From NCBI GenBank assembly GCA_037974965.1, contig JBBPFI010000009.1, positions 434,001-498,000 of the forward strand: a stretch of 64,000 nt of DNA, read 5' to 3'. Origin of the DNA: Dacryopinax spathularia. Taxonomy: Eukaryota; Basidiomycota; Dacrymycetes; Dacrymycetales; Dacrymycetaceae. The position numbers were made by a program, and so were the translations under genes. Below are positions 54,323 through 63,667 of the stretch, piece by piece (the first letter of the stretch is position 1; every line of letters starts with the position of its first letter). The notes under the pieces were generated by a model that ran no database searches, had not been told where the DNA came from, and was given only the letters and a program-made list of their open reading frames with translations.

Positions 54323-56599
54323 TTACACGAGCTCATACCCGTCCTCGCTCTTCGCACCCTCAGACCCACTCACGTCCTCCTCGACTTCAGCACTGCTCGA
54401 CTCGGCGATGACCTGTTCCTCGTCTGATGACTCGGAGTGGGTTGGTTCGTTTGGCTCAGGGATGGGGACGAAGGCACCGGAGAGGAGAGGGGAGGTGGTT
54501 GGTGAGGCAGCGACGGCGGGGGTGGTCTGCTCGTCAGGCGTATTGCTCGAGGTCGGTTCCGCAGGTGAAGGAGCCTGCTCGGTCTCTTCGGGCTTGACCT
54601 CTGGCTCTTCGATTACTTGCGTTATCTCATGACCTTCGGCCGCAGGGTGGGGAGATGCTTCTTCTGTGGCAATGTGTCCCACATCAGCAGGCGCCGCTTC
54701 CTCCGCAGGAACTTCGGATGGTTCGTCCTTCTCCTCACAAACAGAGACAGGCTCGCTAGCAGGAGCAACATCCTCTGCTTCAGGTGCCTTCACCTCCTCG
54801 GACTCAGCAGAGACTGACTGTACTTCCTTGACTTCTTCGGCCTCAGTTGCGACGGGGAGTACCGCAGCAGCGTCAGCAGCGAGGAACTCGTTCAATGCTG
54901 CTTTGGTTTCGGCGAGCTCGTCGGCCTCGGGATTGGTCGTAGCAGGGTCAACCGTCTCATCGACCGGCCTCGTCTCGGTCTCGGATTGAGACGTTGCTTC
55001 CGTAGCGGCTTCTTCCTTCACGGGCTCGGACTCGGTTGCGGGCTGTTCAGTCGTGGCTTGCTCTGCAGGACCGACGACGGCTTCTTCGCTAGCCTGCTCG
55101 ACTTCGGTCTCAGGCTCAAGCTCAGGCTCAGGAGTCGCCGGCACCTCCTCTTCGACCGCCGTCTGCCTCTCCCAAGTCCTTCTGATCTCCTGCTCCAGCC
55201 AACCAAGCTCCCGCTCGACCCTCTTCACCAGCTCTCGCCTAGCCTTCCTCACTTCCCTATCGCCGTCACTCTCCACCGCATCCAGTTCCTGCAACAGCCC
55301 ATTAAGCGCATGCTCGTACGTGTGCACAGGGGCGTTCTGGGCTGTGTAGGCTAGCTTTGGGTTGCTGGAGCTGGCGTTGTCGGAGAAGGAGAGGACGCGG
55401 GGAAATGCGAAAGCGTAGGTGAGGGACTCGAATTTGGCGAGGAGAAGCTGGACGTGTTGGAGTGCTAGGTCTCGGGCGGGGGACTCGGGGCGAGCGGGCT
55501 GCTCAGGCTGGGTTGTCGTGTTGTTTGCCATGGTCGTTGATGTCGCAGTTTCGGCGGGCGTGGCGGGTGTCGTCTCGCTCGTCGAAGGGGTAGTAACAGG
55601 AACCGACTCAGTCTCAGGAGCAGAAGCAGAAGCCAGCTGTGCCTTCTCCTCGGGGGTCGTATAGCTCGGTCCGGCATATTCACCCCTGAACCTGACCTTC
55701 CTCTCCGTCTTCTCCGGCTGAGGCTCAGGCACAGGCTCCTCGCGTGCCTTGCCCTTGCCCTTCACATCGACTGGAGCACCCGGAGCGGGCTTCGCATTCT
55801 CCGCGGTCGTGTCGGCCTCTGAGTTGTCGAGGAACAAGCCAACCAGCTCGCCAAGGAAGGTCTCTACAACCAGCCTCTGCGCCTCCCTCCTCTGACCCTC
55901 GATCTCCGAGTCCTTCTCCCTCTCTGCACGAGCAGCGGCCAAACGCTCAGCCTTATGTCGCTCCTTCACCTCGCGCATTTTCCTAATCTTCGCCTGGCGC
56001 TCCTCTGCAGCAGCTTGCGCAGCACGAGCCGCCTCGAGCTCTGCACGCTCGCGCGCGTCACGTTCCTGCTTGCGGGCGAGCAGGCTGACACGTTCGGCTT
56101 CGAGCTCGGCCAGACGTTCTTCTTCGGTCTTGCGGCGGATAGCACCACGGCGGTGGAGTTCGGGCTCCCTCACGTTCTGAGGGAAACGAGCGGCGAGCTC
56201 ACGCTGCCCAGCAGCGATCGCTTCAATGCGCTGACGTTCTTCACGTTGCTGACGTTCGATGATAAGTGCGCGGAGCTGGACCTCCGTCAAGCTAACGGGT
56301 CGTTGTTGCCTAGCAGGCTTGACAGGCTCAGCGTAGAAGGCTTCATATTCCTCTTCGTAGGTATACGTGCTAGAGTAGTAGCTCGCCCGACGGGGTTGAT
56401 GTTGGTACACGGGTGCTGAAGGGCGCCTGGCGAGTTGAGGGTAGCCGTACGAGGGGTATGCGGGCTCGGGCTCGGTCTCGTAGTAGCTTATTGGACGGCG
56501 TCGGACGGGTCCATGGGTGGGACGACGGTGCAGGCTTGGGTGCCGCCCGTAGGGTGTATCGAATCCCGTAGGGTGAGTTGGAAGTAGGACGGTAAACAT
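54323..56599 (-). CDS. BAG-domain protein 2 (probable Hsp70 co-chaperone)
   Basis: The gene is intronless, 758 residues. The N-terminus is Tyr/Pro/Arg-rich (about 1-110). A long charged coiled coil covers roughly 115-245, including RRGAIRRKTEEERLAELEAE, nearly the same phrase as in BAG protein 1. The BAG-like region at about 384-478 contains NAPVHTYEHALNGLLQELDA, a GD turn, RKARRELVKRVERELGWLEQ and RRTWERQ. The rest is Glu/Ala/Thr/Pro-rich, strongly acidic and probably disordered. The shared order (aromatic N-terminus, coiled coil, BAG, acidic tail) shows that it and protein 1 are paralogues. HSE-like sites lie upstream at 56959 and 57003. The next BAG gene lies about 530 bp upstream in the same orientation. 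Confidence 0.8.
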   Translation of the reverse strand: MFTVLLPTHPTGFDTPYGRHPSLHRRPTHGPVRRRPISYYETEPEPAYPSYGYPQLARRPSAPVYQHQPRRASYYSSTYTYEEEYEAFYAEPVKPARQQRPVSLTEVQLRALIIERQQREERQRIEAIAAGQRELAARFPQNVREPELHRRGAIRRKTEEERLAELEAERVSLLARKQERDARERAELEAARAAQAAAEERQAKIRKMREVKERHKAERLAAARAEREKDSEIEGQRREAQRLVVETFLGELVGLFLDNSEADTTAENAKPAPGAPVDVKGKGKAREEPVPEPQPEKTERKVRFRGEYAGPSYTTPEEKAQLASASAPETESVPVTTPSTSETTPATPAETATSTTMANNTTTQPEQPARPESPARDLALQHVQLLLAKFESLTYAFAFPRVLSFSDNASSSNPKLAYTAQNAPVHTYEHALNGLLQELDAVESDGDREVRKARRELVKRVERELGWLEQEIRRTWERQTAVEEEVPATPEPELEPETEVEQASEEAVVGPAEQATTEQPATESEPVKEEAATEATSQSETETRPVDETVDPATTNPEADELAETKAALNEFLAADAAAVLPVATEAEEVKEVQSVSAESEEVKAPEAEDVAPASEPVSVCEEKDEPSEVPAEEAAPADVGHIATEEASPHPAAEGHEITQVIEEPEVKPEETEQAPSPAEPTSSNTPDEQTTPAVAASPTTSPLLSGAFVPIPEPNEPTHSESSDEEQVIAESSSAEVEEDVSGSEGAKSEDGYELV

Positions 56600-56958
56600 G
56601 TCTGCTCGTCTAACCGTTATGTTGTTGAGTGTAGTAGAAGAGTAGACGTGCAGTGTTGTCAGAGGTAGATCCCTCTAAGAGAGTATCGTGACACTCCCCT
56701 CATCCCCTTTCAGCAGCCTTTATACCAAACCTCAAAGCTCCGCAGTGCTGACCCATCGGATAAAGTGCATGGGACGCGTACGACCGCCGCGTCAGCATTC
56801 GATACCTTGGGGTTTATGCGAAGACATTCGATTTGGCGATGCGAGGCTTTGCGAGAACAAATGCGGCGGTGCGAATGAATGAGTTGGAATGAGTCAGGGT
56901 CCACGGGCGCTTACGAAGCCCTGAGAACCGTTCGGTTGGACCCTACGCGGCTTTTGTA

Positions 56959-56966
56959 GAAGGTTC
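56959..56966. promoter_or_regulatory. Heat-shock-element-like site upstream of BAG gene 2
   Basis: GAAGGTTC matches GAAnnTTC, 360 bp upstream of the start. A second unit, TTCTTGAA, lies at 57003-57010. Confidence 0.4.
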
Positions 56967-57128
56967 TAGGCACGTGACTCATCATTCTTTCCCCAACTTC
57001 TGTTCTTGAAGTTAGGACACGTAATGCTACTAAAATTGGTATACCCATTGACCACAGTAACAAAACAATGGAAAACAGTGAAGATGTTGTACAATGGATA
57101 TCGCAAAACTAACAATGACTAGACGTGT

Positions 57129-58781
57129 TCACTGAATGAAAATCCTCCATTCACCCTGCTCATTCTGCTGATTGGCTCTCGGCGGCGTGGGGATCCTGAC
57201 GGGCGGAGCGGTCTTCTCCGGCTGAGCGGTATCCTCGTCCATCGAAGGCTCGTCGGCCGTTTGGAACCCTTCTACTTCCGTCTCTGAGCTCTCGTCGGCG
57301 GTGGTATCTTCCTCCATCTTCGCTTCCGGTACTTCGGCGGGTGCGGGATCCGTAGGTGCGGGCGTGAGTTCGGGAGGAGGGGTAGCAGCGACAGGTGCAG
57401 GCGTGGGCGCAGTGGTCGGTAGTTCATTCTCGACCTCCTGCTCCTCTGCCTTCTCCGTAGATTCGGGCAAGTCAGACGGATTGACATCTACCCATCCATC
57501 TTCGTCCTCCTTCGCGCTGTCCCGGCTTACAGCAGACTGGGCCGGCTCGGTCGGCTCAGGAGGAGCGACGGTGCCGTCGCTCTCCTCGCCTGCGTCCACG
57601 TCCGGGTCCATGGGCGTGTCCACGCCGAGATCGACGTCCATCGCCATCGCCTCGAGCTCTTTCTGAAGCTCCGGATCCTGCACAGGCTGTAAAGGCAGCA
57701 CTTTCGTCACATGCGGCTGTTGCTCACTCTCTGCCTTCATCGGTTCCTCTTTCGGCTGCTCCTGTTTCTCCGAAGTCGACGCTTGAGCATGCTGTTTTTC
57801 CCATACAGCCCTGACTCCCGCCTCCAACTCCCTCAGCGCCTCCTCTACTTTCCCGACTAGCGCTTTCCTCCGACCACGAATCTCGGGATCCCCATGCGAC
57901 TCCACCCCGTCCAACTCCTGCAGCAGCTGCGTAAGCGCATGCTCGTACCCATGCACAGGCGCATTATGCGAATTGAACAGCAGCTTGCGGATCAAGTTCT
58001 CCTCGTCGCTCGTATCCGTCTCCATGTCGTCCTCTTTCCTCTGGGTAGGCGCACGGGCGGAGGGGTCGAAATCCAGTGTCTCGGGTAGGTGGAAGGAGGA
58101 TTTGAGGGAATCGAGTTTCTCTGCTAGGCGGTCGAGCGCTTCTTGCGCTTTCTTCCGGAGGTGGTGGGCGCGCCAGGTGGATTGGATCAGGTTGGCGGCG
58201 TTGATCTCCTCGGGTGTTGGGGCGTGCTTCTCCTGCTGAGGGTGTTTGGGCTGCGGTTGCTCGTGGTGCGTCGCCGGCTGAGGTCGTACAGGTGAAGGGC
58301 TCTTGCGCTGTTGCTGCTGGGCATGGGCCGTCTTCTGCGCATGTGCGTGCGCATGAGGTTGAGCTTGGGCCCGAGCCCGTTGATGTGCTTGCTGTTGTGC
58401 CAACTGCTCCCTCCGCCTCTGTTCCGCCAAATGCCGGTTCAGCAGCTCCCTCTCCCTCAACTGACGCTCATGCTCCGCCTGCCTTCTGGCAAGATACGGA
58501 TCCTGAACATATCCATGTCTCCCCCTTGGAACATACACCTCATCCTCATCCTCGTCTTCATCCATCGGATACCCTCCCAGGCCAAAGGGGTTGTAAGCCG
58601 CCCGAGCGGCGGCTTCGCGTTGTGCGCGCTCGCGGGCTAGGGCGCGGAGGTAGGCTTCTTCCTCTGGGTTTTGGTAGTATCCGCCGTAGCCTGGTCGGGC
58701 GTAGAGGGGTTGTGCTGGCCGCCGGTTAGAGGGATAGAGCGGTGTCGGGCGGCCGTAGCCGTATGACGGATAGGCGAACAT
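57129..58781 (-). CDS. BAG-domain protein 3 with IQ motif
   Basis: The gene is intronless, 550 residues, the shortest of the three. The N-terminus is Tyr/Gly/Pro-rich (YPSYGYGRPTPLYP). A Gln/His/Arg-rich coiled coil covers about 100-180. An IQ-like motif follows near residue 195 (NLIQSTWRAHHLRKKAQEAL), which in other proteins binds calmodulin. The BAG-like region at about 265-330 includes NAPVHGYEHALTQLLQELDGV, GRRKALVGKVEEALRELE and RAVWEKQ. The tail is acidic. IQ plus BAG is the plan of plant BAG5/6-type proteins, which link calmodulin to Hsp70, so a similar role is possible. A perfect TTCTAGAA site lies about 260 bp upstream. Confidence 0.8.
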   Translation of the reverse strand: MFAYPSYGYGRPTPLYPSNRRPAQPLYARPGYGGYYQNPEEEAYLRALARERAQREAAARAAYNPFGLGGYPMDEDEDEDEVYVPRGRHGYVQDPYLARRQAEHERQLRERELLNRHLAEQRRREQLAQQQAHQRARAQAQPHAHAHAQKTAHAQQQQRKSPSPVRPQPATHHEQPQPKHPQQEKHAPTPEEINAANLIQSTWRAHHLRKKAQEALDRLAEKLDSLKSSFHLPETLDFDPSARAPTQRKEDDMETDTSDEENLIRKLLFNSHNAPVHGYEHALTQLLQELDGVESHGDPEIRGRRKALVGKVEEALRELEAGVRAVWEKQHAQASTSEKQEQPKEEPMKAESEQQPHVTKVLPLQPVQDPELQKELEAMAMDVDLGVDTPMDPDVDAGEESDGTVAPPEPTEPAQSAVSRDSAKEDEDGWVDVNPSDLPESTEKAEEQEVENELPTTAPTPAPVAATPPPELTPAPTDPAPAEVPEAKMEEDTTADESSETEVEGFQTADEPSMDEDTAQPEKTAPPVRIPTPPRANQQNEQGEWRIFIQ

Positions 58782-59039
58782 CGTCTCTTTCTCGCAGTGG
58801 TAGTGATAGTATCTGAAGCGGTGTTGTTAAGCCGTTCGTTGTGGGTTGTGGTTGGTGGTCGACAGTGATGGTTCAGGTTCAAACGCTAGGGGAGCGGCAG
58901 TCGAAGAAGGTTATAGATTTCATTGTTACCTCTCATAGCCATGGAGCTTAAGTACCAGCCTCTTCGAACCGCATGAACATCCCGCGAAAGCTGGGCGCTC
59001 GAAGAACCATCGAAGGAGAATCGGGAGGAGGGGAGAGTG

Positions 59040-59047
59040 TTCTAGAA
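59040..59047. promoter_or_regulatory. Heat-shock-element-like site upstream of BAG gene 3
   Basis: TTCTAGAA is a perfect TTCnnGAA pair, about 260 bp upstream of the start at 58781. Further GAA units occur between 59000 and 59020. Confidence 0.5.
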
Positions 59048-59523
59048 TGACGTAGTGCAGCCGGCGGGGGCGGGTTCCCGTTTGAGCCCATGTGGCGGTG
59101 CTTGGTATGCTTCCGTTTTGGGTTCTGCAGTTCGGCTCCGGGGCTTGTTTTTCCGAGAGCTCGCGCTGAAGTTGAGCTCTTTGAGTTGTCTGTTCCGCTC
59201 CTACACTTCAGGCTGGTACGCCTTATACTCGTATTTGTGTCCTAGTATAAGGGAGACGCGGACGATATAAGTGATGGGCTGCGCGGCCTAGACATCACAG
59301 AAATGTTTCTGTATGCCCCGGGCCTTACGATCAGGACCATTTGGCCGGCTCAAGAGCGTTCAGATGTGGTCCGTCGATGACTACGCGTTGCAAAGATGAC
59401 TGGAGGAGACAAATGATATTAATCGTTAACTCATGAGATTAGGGATACATCAGAGGAATCTAATTAGTGGTAGAGGCATCATCATCATGTCGTAAGGACA
59501 TTAGAAAGCGTGAAAGAAACTTT

Positions 59524-60393
59524 TTACACGACCTGTTCGGGAGTGGTCTGAGCGGGCGCGGCCGCCTCTGGGGCAACAGCGGGCTTCTCAGTCAAAGCCT
59601 CGTGGCTGTTGTGGCCGAAGCTGAAGTGGGGCGCAATGGTCCCGCCGAGCTGGAAGACATAGGCGTAGAGGAAGACGGGGTACAGGAGGATATCGAGCAC
59701 GCCGTAGAAGATCATCTCGCCGTCAGAGGTGATCACGTTACCGCCGTCGGCAAGGCCCCAGGCGAGCGGGTAAAGGAGAAGGAGGAAGGACATGATGGAG
59801 ATGTTGCGCGTGAAGATCGAGCGGACGCTGTCGGAGATAGCGCCAGCCGCAATCCGGCCTGGGACGAGGAGGGTGATGATCACGTAGAAGATCGAGGCGA
59901 CGGCGAAGACGAAGTAGCCCCACTTGTACGTAGAGGGCACAAGCGCGCCGACCAGGAAGGAGACGAAGGCAACGACTTGGAAGAACATCGTTGTGGCGAT
60001 CTCGGTGGGGGACATGGCAGCGGTGAAGAGGACCTCGAGGACAAGCAGAGGCATGGTCAGAACCCAGCCGATGTACCGCGCGTACCAGATGGCACGGGTC
60101 GCGGGCTCGCCAGCGTAGGTCTGGTGGTGGTTGCCGTAGAATTCAGCCGTGACGGGCGTGCTACCCAGGTCGGCGGCCATGGAGAAGTAGGCGACGGACA
60201 TGATGGAGAGCGCGATGATGGGGACGGTGTGCAAGGCACGCTGAGCCTTGTTCCGGAAGGCCATCCATGCGATCATGCCCAAGTCGGAGAGCATGAAGAT
60301 GCTGAATGCGGCCCACATCCAGTCGGACCCATGATCATTGATGCTGATCTGGGCATTGGGTTGGTTGATGTTGACTGCCTGGTTGCCGGACAT
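59524..60393 (-). CDS. HSP30/YRO2-type opsin-related membrane protein 2
   Basis: An intronless gene for a 289-residue seven-helix protein of the same family as the gene at 53080. Relative to bacteriorhodopsin the acceptor Asp is Gly109, the donor Asp is Glu120, and the retinal Lys is Tyr238 (FYGVLDILLYPVF), so it is not a photoreceptor or pump. It differs from the other three by an Ala/Pro/Gln-rich C-terminal extension of about 15 residues and by TAAMS in helix C/D. A TATA-like site lies 130 bp upstream (60523-60529 on the minus strand) and an HSE-like site about 470 bp upstream. Confidence 0.9.
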   Translation of the reverse strand: MSGNQAVNINQPNAQISINDHGSDWMWAAFSIFMLSDLGMIAWMAFRNKAQRALHTVPIIALSIMSVAYFSMAADLGSTPVTAEFYGNHHQTYAGEPATRAIWYARYIGWVLTMPLLVLEVLFTAAMSPTEIATTMFFQVVAFVSFLVGALVPSTYKWGYFVFAVASIFYVIITLLVPGRIAAGAISDSVRSIFTRNISIMSFLLLLYPLAWGLADGGNVITSDGEMIFYGVLDILLYPVFLYAYVFQLGGTIAPHFSFGHNSHEALTEKPAVAPEAAAPAQTTPEQVV

Positions 60394-60522
60394 CTCGATT
60401 GATGCAAGTTGGGGAGGCGACAGGCAGATGAAGTGCGGATAGGGTGTTGTGGTTGTTTTGGGGCGAAGCTGAGTCGCTTGTTTGACTGCTGATGAGGAAA
60501 TGAGACGAGCATCCGGCTTGCT

Positions 60523-60529
60523 CTTTATA
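60523..60529 (-). promoter_or_regulatory. TATA box of opsin-related gene 2
   Basis: TATAAAG on the minus strand lies 130 bp before the start codon. Confidence 0.5.
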
Positions 60530-60860
60530 TCTTTCTTAGCCAGCTAAGCAGGAGCAGCAGGTCCTCGCCAGGTTCGGAGCATACTGCCGCGGGTAGGATT
60601 CCACGCAAAGATAGAGCGCTATCGGGCAGACATGGGTGACAGGACGGACTCAGCATCGTCATCTGGTCTGAATAGCGATGTCTGATTGTCCTAAGCAGCA
60701 GTTGGTAGATCCGACCTTGTCCGGTCGCTTTCCCACAGAAGCAGTGCGGAATGACGTCGCCAGCCTTCTCCTCCAGCACAGGCGAGTCAGAACCAAGTCC
60801 GAAAGCCCAACTTTTCTCGTGAGTCTGTAGTTGATGAGTAAAGCGAAAGGTCAAGCTGTG

Positions 60861-60870
60861 CGGAAACTTC
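60861..60870. repeat. Target-site duplication of the MITE, left copy (HSE-like)
   Basis: CGGAAACTTC is repeated exactly at 61350-61359. It contains GAAACTTC, a GAAnnTTC heat-shock-element pair. Confidence 0.85.
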
Positions 60871-61349
60871 GAGCGAACGACTCCGATGCCCACCTTTTAC
60901 GCGGGATGAACTCGGATGCCCACGGGAGCTCGGATGCCCACGAAACGACGCGTCGCGCGTCGCACATTACTTTAAGTTCTCTTTCTCTCCCTTGAAAAAC
61001 CCATTCCGACCCTGTATGCTACTATCTGCAAAATAAGAATTTTCTATCAGAATTGAATTGAGCGTTGTATCTGGGCCACCAGTTTTGGCACCAAAGAGCA
61101 AGACTTAATTATGTCAAGGAAAGGCGCATTTCCTACCAAAAATCGCGGCTGTGCTTGTAATATGCTATTTTTAAGTGCTTGTAATGGCCAAAATATTTTA
61201 ATTAAGGTTTTGGACTCTCTTCTTTAGTGTTTAAGGGTCTTATGGGTGCAAAAATACCCTTATGAGCCGTGGGCATTGGAGCAACTTTAAGGGTCGTGGG
61301 CATCCGAGCAATTACTCGCGTCAAATGTGGGCATCGGAGTCGTTCGCTC
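60871..61349. mobile_element. MITE, 479 bp, with 10-bp target duplication
   Basis: The ends are inverted repeats of 33 bp matching at 31 positions, starting GAGCGAACGACTCCGATGCC. Three spaced CTCGGATGCCCACG-type words lie inside the left end and three in opposite orientation inside the right end. The middle is AT-rich without coding capacity. A perfect 10-bp duplication flanks it; 9-11 bp is typical of Mutator-like elements. The autonomous partner is not in the window. Confidence 0.85.
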
Positions 61350-61359
61350 CGGAAACTTC
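61350..61359. repeat. Target-site duplication of the MITE, right copy
   Basis: CGGAAACTTC, identical to 60861-60870. Confidence 0.85.
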
Positions 61360-62017
61360 GCTCCGAGCGGCGACTCATCGTCGCATGCGCGCGAAAGCCT
61401 GGACCGCTGGCCGGCGCGTCTCGGAGGGTGGAAGCACTTCCCGTTCGGGATCTGTCGGAGGCTGACTCCCGGACCTACCCTTAGTCGCAACCAAAATTAG
61501 CGCACGTCAGCGTAGCTTATATAAGGTAACAATCACATTCTTGAGGATTCTCAACTTTGGCTTCTTACGAGGCTGGAACGATCAATCATCGCCACCATTT
61601 GTCGTCAGCAGGGCGATTCAATGTCAGCTCCGTCGGGATAGCTTCGTGACTCAATGGTTGGTAGCAGGATAGAAATCTCTCTCGCAGTGCTGTGGGTAAG
61701 ACGCACTTTCAGAAAAAGTCAGCATTATTGGTTGCAACATGCAGACCAGTCGTCTCGATAATCTCCGTTGGCCGGTGCCAAAAGTTAAGTCAAAGCGTCA
61801 ATTCTGCTAACATGATATTCTCACATTCAATTGCACATAATTCAGAGGGCTTGCGTTTGGCGCGAAGACATGGGTTGGAGAGAAAGCGAGTCATCAATTG
61901 GCATTAAGAGACATCGTGCATTATCGTGACATGTACATTATTAGCGGGTGGTCTACATTAGTGAAGTAGGTATTAGGCATCAGTGGTCATGAAGGATGAA
62001 ACAGATGTGGAAGTCGT
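61360..62017. other. Intergenic region without recognised features
   Basis: It lies between the MITE and the 3' end of opsin-related gene 3. No open frame, RNA or repeat with support was seen. Confidence 0.45.
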
Positions 62018-62842
62018 CTATGCGGTAGCAGCGGGCTTCTCGCTCACGAACTGCTGCCTGGGGGCAAAGCCGAAGCGGGCAATGTCGATGTTGCGGAGCT
62101 GGAAGAGGAAGGCAAACAGGAAGGCAGGCTGGACGAGGACGTCCAGCACGCCGTAGAAGACCATCTCGGAATCGGGGTGGATCACATTGCCACCATCGGC
62201 CAGACCCCATGCGATGGGGTAGAGTAGGAAAAGGAAGCCGACGATCGGGGCCGAGCGGACGTAGATCTTCTTGACGTCGTCGCCGAGAGAGCCAGCAGCG
62301 ATCAATGCAGGGCCGACGAGGTATGAGACGACGTAGAGCAGGGCGGCTGTGCCGATTGTGAAGTAGCCCCACTTGTAGGTCGAGGAGACCAGGGCGCCGA
62401 CGAGGTAGGAGACGACGAAGACGACTTCCATGAAGAGTGCGGCGGCGGTTTCAGTTGCGCTCAGGCCGGTGGTGAGGAGAACTTCGGCGACAAGAAGGGG
62501 CAGGGAGAGGGTCCAACCGATGTACCGAGCGTACCAAATTGCACGCGTTGCTGGTTCGCCAGCTTGGTTTTGGTGGTGAGGACCGTAAAACTCTGCCGTG
62601 ATGGGGGTTGAGCCGAGATCGGATGCCATGGTGAAGTATGCCACGGTAGTAGCCGTCAAAATGACGATTGGCAGGAGGTGGAGGACACGTTGTGTCCTGG
62701 GCTGCAGCCACATCCAGGCGACCATGCCCAAGTCGGACAAGGCGAAGAGGGAGAATGCGGCCCAAAGCCAGTCGGATCCGTGGGAAGTGATATCGATCGC
62801 CGCATTAGGCGGGTTGATCGTCACTGCCTGGTTGCCGGACAT
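62018..62842 (-). CDS. HSP30/YRO2-type opsin-related membrane protein 3
   Basis: An intronless gene for a 274-residue seven-helix protein. The start MSGNQAVTINPPNAAID is shared in form by all four paralogues. The acceptor Asp is Gly109, the donor position Glu120 and the retinal Lys position Gln238 (FYGVLDVLVQPAF). Helix text includes SDWLWAAFSLFALSDLGMVA and ARYIGWTLSLPLL. It is nearly identical over the first 110 residues to gene 4, which is divergent from it across about 825 bp. A TATA-like site lies 98 bp upstream (62940-62946) and an HSE-like pair about 210 bp upstream. Confidence 0.9.
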   Translation of the reverse strand: MSGNQAVTINPPNAAIDITSHGSDWLWAAFSLFALSDLGMVAWMWLQPRTQRVLHLLPIVILTATTVAYFTMASDLGSTPITAEFYGPHHQNQAGEPATRAIWYARYIGWTLSLPLLVAEVLLTTGLSATETAAALFMEVVFVVSYLVGALVSSTYKWGYFTIGTAALLYVVSYLVGPALIAAGSLGDDVKKIYVRSAPIVGFLFLLYPIAWGLADGGNVIHPDSEMVFYGVLDVLVQPAFLFAFLFQLRNIDIARFGFAPRQQFVSEKPAATA

Positions 62843-62939
62843 GGTGAAGTTGTGTTGGTGAGGATGAGCTGCGGGTTTTGGTTGTGGCGCGTTGCTGAGC
62901 AGGTGTTGAGTGAGAACTTGTCGAGGTTAAGAGCCAGCA

Positions 62940-62946
62940 TTTTATA
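62940..62946 (-). promoter_or_regulatory. TATA box of opsin-related gene 3
   Basis: TATAAAA on the minus strand lies 98 bp before the start codon. Confidence 0.5.
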
Positions 62947-63051
62947 TGCGATGCGTTCGCCATGAACCACACTGAGAGTTGCCCTTTCGCATCAGCATCT
63001 CCGAGCATTTCTCTATCCAGATTGAAGGAATCGTCATCATCGTTCAGCTCG

Positions 63052-63059
63052 GAAAGTTC
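63052..63059. promoter_or_regulatory. Heat-shock-element-like site between opsin-related genes 3 and 4
   Basis: GAAAGTTC matches GAAnnTTC, with a further TTC unit at about 63042. It could serve the divergent pair. Confidence 0.4.
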
Positions 63060-63542
63060 AGGCTGAGCAAGGCTGTGGTAGGAAGGCCAAAAGAAGCGTG
63101 GTCAACCTAAGGGTAGCACCGGAAGCGCTCTCCGACTGCACCCGGCACGTGAAAATGGAGGGAACAGGTCTTCCCCGGATACGTCATCATGCTGATCTAG
63201 ACCGCGAGCCATGGCGGAAAACCCTTCCCGCGCTACCCTGCGCTGTTTACTCATCATCAATCTCCTCCTTGCAATTCATTGTTGATCTTTCCCTTGCACT
63301 CGGTATACCGTAACAATGCCCACAAGCTATCCTACTGTCTACGTCATTTCTTACAAACAGCTTGTCAACTCGGACAGAGTAGGAAAGTCATCCGCAGAGC
63401 TATTCATTGCTATGGCGGCGATATCTGCGACCTGTTCCGACGAGAACGTCGATGTCGTGGGCTGCACTGGCGACATTTCCGATGAATCGCCTGAGAGTAC
63501 AGTCTTGCATATCTTGGTCGACTCGTAGTAGTGGAACAAAGT

Positions 63543-63550
63543 TATAAAAG
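63543..63550 (+). promoter_or_regulatory. TATA box of opsin-related gene 4
   Basis: TATAAAAG lies 118-125 bp before the start codon. Confidence 0.55.
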
Positions 63551-63667
63551 GCGACCAATTTCTGCTTGGTCTTCCTCACAACAGCAAAGCAAGCGACTCA
63601 GCTCCGCCCCAAAAGCAACCCACCTTACCCACCTCGCCTAACCTCGCCACACCCATACATCAAAGCC

